Shown: positions 8,352-16,666 of the stretch, one piece after another
Layout: the number at the start of each line of letters is the position of its first letter
How positions within the stretch are numbered: the first letter of the stretch is position 1
Source of the DNA: Anderseniella sp963787895
GTDB taxonomy: Bacteria; Pseudomonadota; Alphaproteobacteria; Rhizobiales; Aestuariivirgaceae
DNA: 64,000 bases
Direction of reading: 5' to 3'
NCBI GenBank assembly: GCA_963787895.1
Contig: CAWBEX010000007.1
Span: 434,001-498,000 of the forward strand
Program-made: the position numbers and the translations under genes
Notes under the pieces: generated by a model
Seen by the model: only the letters and a program-made list of their open reading frames with translations
Told to the model about the DNA's origin: nothing
The model's database searches: none

Positions 8352-10334
8352 ATGAGTGCCGCTTTCCCCAATCTGTTCTCACCTCTCACCATTCGTGGCG
8401 CGACCTTGCGCAACCGCATCGTGTTCGGCTCGCACACCGCCAACATGGCGGAGAACGGCCTGCCTGGCGAACGTCACCTTGGATATTACCGGGAACGGGC
8501 ACTGGGCGGGGCTGGCATGATCGTGGTGGAGCCGGTGCCGGTGCACGAAACTGCTTTGCTCACCAGAGGCAACTTCCGTCCTGGCTCGGACGAGGTGATC
8601 CCGCACTTCCGCAAGATTACCGAGGCGGTGAAGGCTGAAGGAGCGGTGATCTGCAATCAGCTCTATCATGTTGGTCAACACGGCGATTTTGATAATTCGT
8701 TTCAGCCCAACTGGTCGCCGTCGGGCCTGCCATCATTCCATGACAGCGACGGTTCGCATCAGATGAACGAAGCCGAAATCGAGACCGTCATTGAAAGCTT
8801 TGTGCAGGCTGCGCGACGTGCCCGTGACGCGGGTTTCCAGGGCGTTGAACTGTTTGCCGCCTATAACGCGCTGATTGACCAGTTCTGGACGCCGTTCAAC
8901 AACCGCCGCGATGACCGCTGGGGAGGCAGCCTGGAGAACCGGTGCCGTTTCGCTGCCGAAATCGCCACCCGCATTCGCAAGATGGCAGGTGATGATTTCA
9001 TTATCGGGTTGGCCATCAACCTGCATCCAGAGATAGAGGCATCGCTATCAATTGAAGGCACGCAGGAAGTGATTTCCTGGCTCGACGATCGCACTCTGGT
9101 TGATTATGTGACTTGCGGCACCGGCAGCTACTTCGACTTCACCGGCCTGATCCCGACCGTGTTTTTTGCCGACAAACTGGGCGCGCCTTACGCTGAGGCG
9201 CTCAAGACTGTTTGCAAGCATATCAAGGTGCAGGCCGAAAGCCACATCCGCACGCCCGAGAATGCCGAATATGTCATCTCTTCCGGCCAGGCCGACACAG
9301 TGTCGATTGTGCGCGGTCAGATTGCTGATCCCCACCTTGCCAACAAGGCGAAGGAAGGGCGTGCAGAAGACATCCGTCCCTGCCTTTCATGCAACCAGAT
9401 GTGCTGGGGCAGGCGGTTCAGGGACTACTGGATTTCCTGTCTTATCAATCCATCTGCCGGGCGCGAGTTCGAATGGGGCGGTGACCGCTTTACACACGCA
9501 GACAAGCCAAGAACAGTGCTGGTCGTCGGTGGCGGTCCGGCAGGGCTTGAAGCCGCCCGCGTGGCAGCCGAGCGCGGCCATCGCGTCACGCTGGCCGAAG
9601 CGTCTGACAAGCTGGGCGGTCAGTTCCGGCTGGCAGGTATGCAACCGCGCAGGCATCAGATTATCGACTATATCGACTGGCAGGAACGTCAGCTCAACAG
9701 GCTGCAGGTGGAGGTGCGCCTCAACGCACTGATGGATGCCGACGAGGTAAAGGCGTTTGGCGCTGATGTGGTCATCATGGCCACCGGCTCGCAGCCCACC
9801 GGCGAGGGTTTCCAGCGTGCGCTGCCACATCATGACCGCTTGCCTGGCATCGAGAATGGCAATGTTTGTTCGGCAGAAGAAGTTATGGCCCGGCAGGCGC
9901 GGCCTGGCAAACGAGTTGTGCTGCTGGATGAAGGCGGCAACTGGAAGGGTGCAGGTACCGCTCTTCATCTTGCGGAAATCGGTCATGAGGTTACAGTCGT
10001 GACGCCGCTGGGGATGGTCGCGAAGGAGGTGGAGCGTACATCTGCTGACATCCCAATCCGCAAGCGGCTAAAAAGCCTTGGAGTGAAATTCTTCACTGAT
10101 GCAGCGATAAAGGACTGGCGGGGCAATGCCGCCGTGATCAGCGATTTCGCATCGCCTGATCAGGTTGTCGAAGCCGATACATTGGTGCTCGCCGCCTGCA
10201 ACAAGGCCGATGACTGGGTGGCTCGCGAGCTTGATGGTTCAGGGCTGGAGATGATTGAGGTGGGTGACAGCGTTGCGGCGCGATCAGCGGTTATGGCGAT
10301 TTATGAAGGTCGCAAGAAGGCGATGGAGGTTTAG
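8352..10334 (+). CDS. TMADH/StcD/DgcA-type FMN + 4Fe-4S + FAD oxidoreductase (probable N-demethylase)
   Basis: About 660 residues with an N-terminal old-yellow-enzyme FMN barrel (1-335), a 4Fe-4S site at C344, C347, C351 and C363, and a C-terminal FAD/NAD-like domain starting with VVGGGPAGLEAAR near residue 393. This is the architecture of trimethylamine dehydrogenase, 2,4-dienoyl-CoA reductase, N-methylproline demethylase StcD and dimethylglycine demethylase DgcA. The active-site region reads YHVGQHG rather than the HAGR of dienoyl-CoA reductases, so demethylation of a methylated amine is the better guess. The frame opens at TTG 8331, overlapping the upstream stop; ATG 8352 is preferred because the paralogue at 12928 starts at the equivalent residue. 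Confidence 0.8.
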   Translation: MSAAFPNLFSPLTIRGATLRNRIVFGSHTANMAENGLPGERHLGYYRERALGGAGMIVVEPVPVHETALLTRGNFRPGSDEVIPHFRKITEAVKAEGAVICNQLYHVGQHGDFDNSFQPNWSPSGLPSFHDSDGSHQMNEAEIETVIESFVQAARRARDAGFQGVELFAAYNALIDQFWTPFNNRRDDRWGGSLENRCRFAAEIATRIRKMAGDDFIIGLAINLHPEIEASLSIEGTQEVISWLDDRTLVDYVTCGTGSYFDFTGLIPTVFFADKLGAPYAEALKTVCKHIKVQAESHIRTPENAEYVISSGQADTVSIVRGQIADPHLANKAKEGRAEDIRPCLSCNQMCWGRRFRDYWISCLINPSAGREFEWGGDRFTHADKPRTVLVVGGGPAGLEAARVAAERGHRVTLAEASDKLGGQFRLAGMQPRRHQIIDYIDWQERQLNRLQVEVRLNALMDADEVKAFGADVVIMATGSQPTGEGFQRALPHHDRLPGIENGNVCSAEEVMARQARPGKRVVLLDEGGNWKGAGTALHLAEIGHEVTVVTPLGMVAKEVERTSADIPIRKRLKSLGVKFFTDAAIKDWRGNAAVISDFASPDQVVEADTLVLAACNKADDWVARELDGSGLEMIEVGDSVAARSAVMAIYEGRKKAMEV

Positions 10335-10343
10335 TTCCGGTTG

Positions 10344-10868
10344 ATGGAAAGCAAGTTTGCAGAACGAAATGTCAGTCGTCTTGAAAAGACATCTGCCCGA
10401 TTGCAGAGCCAGATTGCCTGCCTGGGCTGGGTGTTCCGGCAGATCAAGGACATGCCGGGGCTTGTATTTGAGCTGGGGCTGGGCCGTGGACGCACTTATG
10501 ATCACATGCGGTTTCATTTGGGCAATCGCCGCATCTTGACCTTTGACCGCGAGATCGTGCCAATCGAGGACTGTCGGCCACCGGATGATTCCATCATAGA
10601 GGGTGAGTTGGCCCAGACATTGCCCGAGTTTGCGGCACGCCATGCCGGCCAGGTCGTGTTGTCGAATTCCGACCTTGGCTCGTACACCAAGCGGCATAAC
10701 GAAACCATGACCAGGCTGATCAATGCCGAGCTTCCGCCGGCTATCGCGTCCGGTGGTTTTGTGCTGTCCGATCTGCCGTTGGATATGCCCGGGTTTGAGG
10801 AAGTGCCCTTGCCATCTGGCGCGGTGGAAGGGCACTATCGGATATTCCGCAAGCATACAGCGGCCTGA
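10344..10868 (+). CDS. Small class I SAM-dependent methyltransferase (Methyltransf_17-like)
   Basis: About 174 residues. The motif FELGLGRGRTYDH near residue 46 matches the SAM-binding strand-loop of the S-adenosylmethionine methyltransferase family Pfam Methyltransf_17. A second conserved block is FDREIVP. The gene starts 9 bases after the demethylase stop; TTG 10341 is also possible, but ATG 10344 fits better. Substrate unknown. Being last in an operon of demethylation genes, it might methylate a small acceptor or simply be a co-transcribed housekeeping enzyme. It is convergent with the VOC gene, with no gap. Confidence 0.65.
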   Translation: MESKFAERNVSRLEKTSARLQSQIACLGWVFRQIKDMPGLVFELGLGRGRTYDHMRFHLGNRRILTFDREIVPIEDCRPPDDSIIEGELAQTLPEFAARHAGQVVLSNSDLGSYTKRHNETMTRLINAELPPAIASGGFVLSDLPLDMPGFEEVPLPSGAVEGHYRIFRKHTAA

Positions 10869-11378
10869 TCAGGCAGCTTCTGCCAGCAAAGCCTCAAGAT
10901 CGAGCGGTGCGGTGATCATTTCCAGGGTACCATCTTCCTTGACCGGCCATTGCGCCTCAGGGCGATCCCAATACAGCTCAACACCGTTGCCGTCGGGATC
11001 GTTCAGGTACAGCGCCTGCGAAACGCCGTGGTCTGATGCGCCATCAAGTTGATACCCGGCCTCTAGAACCCGCTTGAGCGCATCCGCCAGGTCTGCCCGC
11101 TCCGGGTACAGGATGGCGATGTGAAACAGACCCGTGGTGCCAGGTGCGGGTGGCTTGCCGCCCTTGCTGGACCAGGTGTTGAGGCCGATGTCATGGTGAT
11201 ATGCACCGGCAGACAGGAATGCAGCCTGAGTTCCGTATCGTTGTTTCAGGCTGAAACCCAACACGCCGATATAGAAGCCAAGTGCCCGGTCAATGTCGGC
11301 CACTTTCAGGTGCACATGACCGATGCGCGTTCCTGGCGCAATTGGCCGGGCTGGCTGTGGAGGTAAACTTTGCAACAT
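10869..11378 (-). CDS. VOC family protein, catechol-2,3-dioxygenase/glyoxalase-like
   Basis: 169 residues with a vicinal-oxygen-chelate fold. A first His lies in GHVHLKV near residue 19, a second in LFHIAI near 105, and a Glu in GNGVELYWD near 135. These are the expected metal ligands of the CatE/BphC-like and glyoxalase I-like groups. The pattern of two betaalphabetabetabeta units within 140 residues suggests a single-chain CatE-like domain working as a dimer. GAGGAA lies about 10 bases upstream of the ATG. It is followed by doxX 26 bases upstream on the same strand, a common pairing with VOC enzymes. Substrate not assignable. Confidence 0.75.
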   Translation of the reverse strand: MLQSLPPQPARPIAPGTRIGHVHLKVADIDRALGFYIGVLGFSLKQRYGTQAAFLSAGAYHHDIGLNTWSSKGGKPPAPGTTGLFHIAILYPERADLADALKRVLEAGYQLDGASDHGVSQALYLNDPDGNGVELYWDRPEAQWPVKEDGTLEMITAPLDLEALLAEAA

Positions 11379-11404
11379 GTGTCTGGTTCCTCACTGTTCG
11401 CTGC

Positions 11405-11821
11405 CTACGCGGATTTTGCGTTGCCTGAGGTGCGTGTGTCCAGGGCGTAGGCTCCCCCGCCGAGCAGAGCTTGAGCTGCCAGTGCAACAGCCCAGAATAT
11501 AGGGTACTCCCAGCCGCCGCCCTGGTTCGAGAACACCCAGCCATTGCCGGAGTGCGCCCACGCCGCGCCCAGCAGTACAGGGATCATGGCAGCAGCGGCA
11601 ATGCGTGTCCGGAATCCGGCAATCAGCATCACGCCGCAAATGATCTCGACGAATGTTACAACGTAGGCAAGGAAACCCGGCAGGCCAATGGACTCGAAAA
11701 AGCCGGCTGCACCGGCGAGGGTAAACACGAACACTTTGAGCAGACCATGTGATAGCGCAGCAACCCCAAGTGCGATGCGTAAAAGAGTGGCGCCGTTGGC
11801 CGTCATTTGTTCATTGGTCAT
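11405..11821 (-). CDS. DoxX family membrane protein
   Basis: 138-residue four-span membrane protein of the DoxX/SURF4-like family (quinone- or redox-associated; precise role variable). It shows the typical pattern ALGVAALSHGLLK, then LPGFLAYVVTFVEIICGVML, and a GGGAYALD end. The frame has Met codons at 11827 and 11821; the second is chosen because GGAG then sits 7 bases upstream. It is divergent from the LysR gene at 11926, which makes doxX-VOC the most likely target of that regulator. Confidence 0.8.
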   Translation of the reverse strand: MTNEQMTANGATLLRIALGVAALSHGLLKVFVFTLAGAAGFFESIGLPGFLAYVVTFVEIICGVMLIAGFRTRIAAAAMIPVLLGAAWAHSGNGWVFSNQGGGWEYPIFWAVALAAQALLGGGAYALDTRTSGNAKSA

Positions 11822-11877
11822 TTGCATTCTCCATTTTATGAAATCTGATTGCGAACATACTGCAAGTAAGAATTGAG

Positions 11878-11893
11878 ATAATCGTGTAATTAT
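11878..11893. promoter_or_regulatory. AT-rich inverted repeat between doxX and the LysR gene
   Basis: ATAAT (11878-11882) and ATTAT (11889-11893) form a 5-base inverted repeat inside the 104-base divergent gap. Spacing and AT content fit the loose T-N11-A pattern of LysR sites. Arms this short can occur by chance, so this is only a candidate operator. Confidence 0.3.
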
Positions 11894-11925
11894 GTGATTT
11901 GTTATCCCCTTTAAGGAGATAGTAA

Positions 11926-12840
11926 ATGGATAGATTGCGTGCGATGCAGGTGTTTATGGAAGTTGTCGACAGGGGCAGTTTTGCTGCCGCTGCAGACGCA
12001 ATCGGCATTTCGCGCAACATGGCGTCCCGCCACGTGTCAGATCTCGAAAGGCATCTGGGCGCACGCCTGCTTAACCGGACAACCCGCTCTCTCAGTCTGA
12101 CCAGCACGGGGGCGGCTTATCTGGAATCTGCCCGCGAGATTCTGACGGCCCTGGAGGACGCTGACCGCGATGCGGGTTTACAAACGCAAACCGCATCCGG
12201 CCGCTTGTCTCTTTCTGCACCGATGTCTTTCGGCACGCGCCATATTGCGCCTTACCTGCCGCAGTTCACGGCTGCCAATCCGGATGTGAAAGTCGACATG
12301 CATCTCAATGACCGGCAAGTCGATCTGGTGGAAGAGGGGTTTGACGTTGCCATCCGCATCACTCGCCAGATGGCAGACTCTACACTTGTCGCACGTCGCA
12401 TTGCTTCGACATCGTTGATTCTATGCGCCAGCCCGGACTATCTGTGGCGCTACCCGCCACCACCGGGTCCTGCCGGGCTCGCACATCACAGGTGTGTCGG
12501 CTATTCGCTGGGCAATGAGGGCAATGTGTGGCCGTTGATTGCAGCTGACGGTCAGCGTGAAACGGTGCGTGTGGAACCACGCGTGCTCGCCAACAATGGC
12601 GATGCAATACAGGCGATGGTGCTGGCGGGCGAGGGTATTGCGGTCCAGCCCGGCTTCATCGCCAATCCAGACATTGAAGCAGGCCGGCTTGTCCGGGTGT
12701 TGCCGGGTTGGTCTGGCGGCGAGATCGGCGTTTACGCGATAAGTATAGACAAGCGCTACGAGCCATTGAAGGTGCGAAGCTTTGTCGACTGGATTGCAAA
12801 CCTGTACCGGCCACAACCACCCTGGTTGGAAAGTTCGTGA
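11926..12840 (+). CDS. LysR family transcriptional regulator
   Basis: 304 residues. The N-terminal winged helix-turn-helix (residues 1-60) carries the family pattern GSFAAAADAIGISRNMASRH followed by LNRTTRSLSLT. The C-terminal two-lobe effector domain follows from about residue 90. Ribosome-binding site AAGGAG lies 7 bases upstream of ATG. It faces doxX-VOC divergently and is followed by the second demethylase gene, so it may regulate either side. The effector-binding part resembles the DmlR/YafC-type group, which gives no ligand. Confidence 0.9.
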   Translation: MDRLRAMQVFMEVVDRGSFAAAADAIGISRNMASRHVSDLERHLGARLLNRTTRSLSLTSTGAAYLESAREILTALEDADRDAGLQTQTASGRLSLSAPMSFGTRHIAPYLPQFTAANPDVKVDMHLNDRQVDLVEEGFDVAIRITRQMADSTLVARRIASTSLILCASPDYLWRYPPPPGPAGLAHHRCVGYSLGNEGNVWPLIAADGQRETVRVEPRVLANNGDAIQAMVLAGEGIAVQPGFIANPDIEAGRLVRVLPGWSGGEIGVYAISIDKRYEPLKVRSFVDWIANLYRPQPPWLESS

Positions 12841-12927
12841 AAACGTAAAGTCAGGTCTGGCCAAATCACAACATTTTCTTGAAAGTATGTCACCGGGGCG
12901 GAGATTTATAATTCTGTGGATAGAGCT

Positions 12928-14937
12928 ATGGGGCATCCCTATCCTCACTTGTTCACGCCTGTGACACTCAATCACAAGCGGCTGAAGAACCGTATCGTTT
13001 TCGGCGCGCATACAAATAACATGGCTGAAAACGGCCTGCCATCCCGGCGAACGAAGGCGTATTATGTCGAACGCGCCAAGGGTGGCGCAGCGATGATCGT
13101 TGTAGAGCCAGTGCCGGTTCACAAGTCGGGCGTGCTGACACGAGGCAATTTTCGCGCCGAAGACGACATGATCATTGCACCATTGCGCAAGATCAACGAA
13201 GCCTGCAGCAATTACGGCACGGTCATGGTGCAGCAACTCTATCATGTCGGTCAGCATGGTGACGGTGCCAACTCGTTCCACGCCAACTGGTCGGCATCAG
13301 GCATGCCATCGCTGCACGATTCCGATGGCGGCCATAAGGTTTCCGAAGCAGAGATAGAAGAGTTGATCCAAAGCTTCGTCGCGGCCGCAGACCGGGCAAA
13401 GCAGGCAGGTTTCGATGGGGTCGAAATCTTTGCCGCCTATCATTCGCTGATTGACCAGTTCTGGACCCCCTGGTCAAACAGGCGCGATGACAGCTGGGGC
13501 GGCAGCCTGGAAAACCGTGTGAGGTTCTCATCCCAGATACTCAATCGTATCCGCAAGGCTTGTGGTCCAGACTTCATCATCGGCCTTGCATGTTCGGTGG
13601 ATCAGCTGGCCGAGCCTGCGCTGTCGCTTGAAGCCCTGGCCGAGATAGCCAAATGGCACGATGAGCGCGGCCTTATGGACTATCTCACCTGCGGCACCGG
13701 CAGTTATTTCCGCAACCAGCCGATTATTCCAACCCATATGCACGAGGACCTGGAAGGTGCGGCGCTGGCTGATCGATTGAAAACAGAGATGCGCCATGCC
13801 CGGGTTCAGGCAGAAGCTGGTATCCACTCGCCCGAAAGGGCTGAAGAGATTGTGGCAACCGGCCAGGCGGATATTTGCTCGATGGTACGGGCCCAGATCG
13901 CTGATCCGTATCTGGCAATGAAGGCGGAAGCCGCAGAAGGCAGCAGCATTCGCCCGTGCATTCATTGCAACCAGCAGTGCATTGCCAGGCGCTATCGCGA
14001 CTACTGGATATCCTGTCTTGTGAATCCGTCAGTCGGGCGTGAATGGGAATGGCGCGGCGACCGGATCAGCAAACAGGAGCGCAAGCGCAGCCTGCTCGTT
14101 GTCGGGGCGGGCCCCGGCGGGTTGGAAGCAGCACGTGTAGCTGCCGAGGCTGGTCACAAGGTTACGCTCATCGAGCGCGAAGAGAGCATCGGTGGCCAAT
14201 GGCGCCTTGCCGCACGCCAGCCGACGCGTGAACGGATCAACTTGCATATTGCTTGGTATGGCAACGAATTGCGCAGGTTGGGAGTGGACGTCAGGTTGGG
14301 CGAAGAGGCAACGCCGCTTACAGTAAGGCGTCTTCACCCTGACCATATTATCGCCGCAACCGGCATCATGCCTGTAACTTCCGGCTTCCAGCGTGCACTG
14401 CCGATGAATGACAGCCTGCCTGGTTGCGAGCACCACAACGTGTTGAGCTACCATGCCGTGCTGAAAGGCAACAAGCTGTTTGGCGAACGGGTGCTGCTGC
14501 TGGACGACCTGCACTCCTGGCGCGGCATCGGCACGGCGATGTTCCTTCAGGAATCCGGCCACCAGGTAACGGTAGTGACTTCAAAGCCGGTCATCGCATC
14601 CGAACTTGCCGGTACCGGTGCTGATGGCGCCGCACGTGGCCGCTTTGCTCGTTCCGGTGGCCAGACATTGACCGATACGGCGCTGCAGTCTTGGGGTGAA
14701 CCCGGTAACGAGGGTTCAAAGGCATGTCTTGTAAACCTGCTGACGAGTGAGCCGTTTACGCGCAACTTTGACGCGCTGGTGCTGGCCACTGTTGCTGAAC
14801 CAGACACTACGTTTGCAGACGCTATAGTGGCGCTCGGCGACTGCCCTCCATTTCACGTCGTGGGAGATTGTAACGCTCCCAGGAAAGCCCACATGGCGAT
14901 TTACGAAGGGCGCAAGGCAGCACTGGAAATCGTATAG
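12928..14937 (+). CDS. Second TMADH/StcD/DgcA-type oxidoreductase (probable N-demethylase)
   Basis: About 669 residues, clearly paralogous to the protein at 8352. It has the same barrel start, the same RGNF and YHVGQHGD blocks, the 4Fe-4S cysteines at C344, C347, C351 and C363, and VVGAGPGGLEAAR opening the FAD domain. Large stretches differ in the substrate face (for example CSVDQLAEPALS instead of NLHPEIEASLS), so the two probably act on different methylated compounds or different methylation states. A GTG at 12916 could also start it; ATG 12928 matches the paralogue and has GGATAGAG just upstream. It lies 87 bases after the LysR gene and 139 bases before the cupin lyase-like gene. Confidence 0.8.
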   Translation: MGHPYPHLFTPVTLNHKRLKNRIVFGAHTNNMAENGLPSRRTKAYYVERAKGGAAMIVVEPVPVHKSGVLTRGNFRAEDDMIIAPLRKINEACSNYGTVMVQQLYHVGQHGDGANSFHANWSASGMPSLHDSDGGHKVSEAEIEELIQSFVAAADRAKQAGFDGVEIFAAYHSLIDQFWTPWSNRRDDSWGGSLENRVRFSSQILNRIRKACGPDFIIGLACSVDQLAEPALSLEALAEIAKWHDERGLMDYLTCGTGSYFRNQPIIPTHMHEDLEGAALADRLKTEMRHARVQAEAGIHSPERAEEIVATGQADICSMVRAQIADPYLAMKAEAAEGSSIRPCIHCNQQCIARRYRDYWISCLVNPSVGREWEWRGDRISKQERKRSLLVVGAGPGGLEAARVAAEAGHKVTLIEREESIGGQWRLAARQPTRERINLHIAWYGNELRRLGVDVRLGEEATPLTVRRLHPDHIIAATGIMPVTSGFQRALPMNDSLPGCEHHNVLSYHAVLKGNKLFGERVLLLDDLHSWRGIGTAMFLQESGHQVTVVTSKPVIASELAGTGADGAARGRFARSGGQTLTDTALQSWGEPGNEGSKACLVNLLTSEPFTRNFDALVLATVAEPDTTFADAIVALGDCPPFHVVGDCNAPRKAHMAIYEGRKAALEIV

Positions 14938-15076
14938 CAAAACTGTGCGCCAGACATCGATTGCACGTTATTGGCGCCCGCCCTGCGCCGCGGTGTTAAG
15001 ACTGTTCAGGAAATGATGATGCAATGCTGCAGTCCTAGCGGCTAGATTGTCTCGGGCAATTCAGGGGACTCCTTTC

Positions 15077-15703
15077 ATGGCAACACATGTACATGATGCC
15101 GCGCAGTGGTACATCAAGGCAGTGCGCTCGACGCTTGAAGCGAACAATGCCGGCGAGGATGGGGTCAACATTGCTCTGGACAGGCTCGCACAGCAGGACA
15201 CTTCCGCGTCGGCCAGCCGGCCTGTAAAATCCAGCCGCTTGCCTGCCTGCCGCTTCTTGCCGGACGTGGTAGCGTCAACGCTTCTTGTCGCTCCCGATGT
15301 GGCGGCTTCGCTTGCGGCGATCGAGGAGGATCTGCGCTGGAAGCAGAACCCGAATTATTCCAATGAGGCGATGGGGCAGCCAAACTACATGGACAATTAT
15401 GCCTATGCCGAAATCATCGGCCCCGATGGCATCTATCCGGGCGATGACTTCCTGTTTGGCTTGTTCCTGCTGGGGCCGGGTCTGAACTATCCCAATCATG
15501 CCCATCCGGCACCTGAGCTGTACTGGCTGTTGTCCGGTCAAAGTGAATGGCGCATGCGCGACGAACCATTCGAGCAGCGCGAACCAGGTGAAACCATTTG
15601 GCACGAGCCCTTTGTTCCGCATGCGACCAATATTGGCGCACAACCCATGTTGGCCACCTACATCTGGACCAGTGACGTGAAACAACCAGCGCTACTGATC
15701 TGA
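15077..15703 (+). CDS. Cupin-type DMSP lyase-like protein (DddQ/DddL/DddW/DddK family)
   Basis: About 208 residues with a C-terminal cupin barrel. The metal-site pattern H-x-H-x3-E-x-Y is H141, H143, E147, Y149 with a downstream H182 in the FVPHATN block. This is the arrangement of the cupin DMSP lyases, in which the Tyr is proposed as catalytic base for releasing dimethyl sulfide and acrylate. The sentence LNYPNHAHPAPELYWLLSG is typical of that family (Pfam DMSP_lyase). The frame opens at TTG 15047, but ATG 15077 with AGGGGA upstream is preferred. A DddP-type lyase is 1 kb away on the other strand. Some family members act on unknown substrates, so DMSP activity is an inference. Confidence 0.75.
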   Translation: MATHVHDAAQWYIKAVRSTLEANNAGEDGVNIALDRLAQQDTSASASRPVKSSRLPACRFLPDVVASTLLVAPDVAASLAAIEEDLRWKQNPNYSNEAMGQPNYMDNYAYAEIIGPDGIYPGDDFLFGLFLLGPGLNYPNHAHPAPELYWLLSGQSEWRMRDEPFEQREPGETIWHEPFVPHATNIGAQPMLATYIWTSDVKQPALLI

Positions 15704-15765
15704 TAGCCGGTGGTTTCTGGCTGATTTGCGAGTTATTTTATGTGCTGCCTGTAACGGTCGGCAAA

Positions 15766-15799
15766 CATGAACCCCACATGAACACGAGGTTCAGGTTCA
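15766..15799. promoter_or_regulatory. Paired direct repeats CATGAAC x2 and GGTTCA x2 upstream of a secreted protein gene
   Basis: CATGAAC occurs at 15766-15772 and 15777-15783, 11 bases apart (one helical turn). The complementary half-site GGTTCA then occurs twice in tandem at 15788-15793 and 15794-15799. The layout suggests a binding region for a dimeric response regulator 75-105 bases before the gene at 15873. No cognate regulator is identifiable. Confidence 0.35.
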
Positions 15800-15872
15800 C
15801 TTCAGCAAGTTTTGGATAGGGTACTGACATTGAATATCAGGACCACCAGAAACTGTTCAAAGGAGAACCGAA

Positions 15873-16169
15873 ATGTTCAAGAAAACCGCAATCGCCGCTG
15901 TCGCTGCACTGGCTATAGCAGCTTCCATGGCATCACCTGCTCAGGCGATGTCCAACAAGGGCAAATTCTTCCTCGGCCTTGGCGCTGTTACTGCATTCGG
16001 TATCGCTGCTGCCCACGCAAATCACGGTCATTACGACCGTGGGCGTTACCATGGCGGCCAACGTTGGAGGTACCGCCGTGCTTACAAGCGTACTGCCCGC
16101 AAGTGTGCTTACCGGTTTGGCCGTCACACTTGGCGCTGGGAGCGCTGCATGGCCCGTCACGGTTTCTGA
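15873..16169 (+). CDS. Small secreted basic protein, function unknown
   Basis: 98 residues. A Sec signal peptide (Lys-Lys at 3-4, Ala-rich core, cleavage after PAQA near residue 25) is followed by a Gly/Ala segment and a C-terminal half very rich in Arg, His, Tyr and Trp with two Cys (CAYRFGRHTWRWERC). It resembles small periplasmic or envelope proteins of alphaproteobacteria but I recognise no family. Ribosome-binding site AAAGGAG lies 8 bases upstream. It is transcribed alone, with repeats in its promoter region and a strong terminator 34 bases after the stop, which implies a short abundant mRNA. Confidence 0.75.
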   Translation: MFKKTAIAAVAALAIAASMASPAQAMSNKGKFFLGLGAVTAFGIAAAHANHGHYDRGRYHGGQRWRYRRAYKRTARKCAYRFGRHTWRWERCMARHGF

Positions 16170-16202
16170 TTAGCCCAGGACGCATCACCTGAATGATCTG
16201 CG

Positions 16203-16222
16203 CCGCCGGAGAAATCCGGCGG
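16203..16222. terminator. Hairpin terminator between convergent genes
   Basis: CCGCCGGA (16203-16210) pairs perfectly with TCCGGCGG (16215-16222) around a GAAA tetraloop, followed by TGTTTGCGTT. It sits between the convergent genes at 15873 and 16294 and could serve both. The T tract is short. Confidence 0.6.
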
Positions 16223-16293
16223 TGTTTGCGTTCCGGTTCAGGAATTTGACGCGTGGGCCAATGAATCTCATAGCCATTGCCAGAGCAGGGCGC

Positions 16294-16581
16294 TCAGATG
16301 CGGATGGCCTCAATGCGAAAGCCCGCTTTTGCCATTGCTTGCGCCGAAGGATGCGCGCGCAGCCGTGCAGCAAACTCCTGGGCAACGGAAAACGGTTCCC
16401 ACTGTACCTCGTGATCCTCGCCAAACCAGACATTGTCCATGTCTGCTCCCAGCCCGTTCGCCCAGGCAGCAATCTTGCCGCCCTCCGTCAGCAGCACGAC
16501 AGCGGCAGGTGGCTCTGTCAACTTGCGGCGCGACAGGTCACGCTCACGGGCTCTTGCCCCGAATTCAATCACTTTACTCAT
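16294..16581 (-). CDS. Hypothetical protein, 95 residues
   Basis: Short cytoplasmic protein with no signal peptide or membrane span. The N-terminal third is basic (ARARERDLSRRK). The middle has an antiparallel-like AVVLLTEGGKIAAWANG stretch and the end is FRIEAIRI. I do not recognise a family. There is no clear ribosome-binding site before the ATG, so the start or even the gene is not certain. The amino-acid composition and a terminator-like hairpin after its stop favour it being real. It lies downstream of the DddP gene on the same strand with an 85-base gap and may be the last gene of that transcript. Confidence 0.5.
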   Translation of the reverse strand: MSKVIEFGARARERDLSRRKLTEPPAAVVLLTEGGKIAAWANGLGADMDNVWFGEDHEVQWEPFSVAQEFAARLRAHPSAQAMAKAGFRIEAIRI

Positions 16582-16666
16582 GGGAGAAAGTGATGATGCG
16601 AGTCGGGTTAACGACAGGTTTTCAAATACTTAAGCAATCCTTACCAGGCGCCTGGTGAATGCGGGC

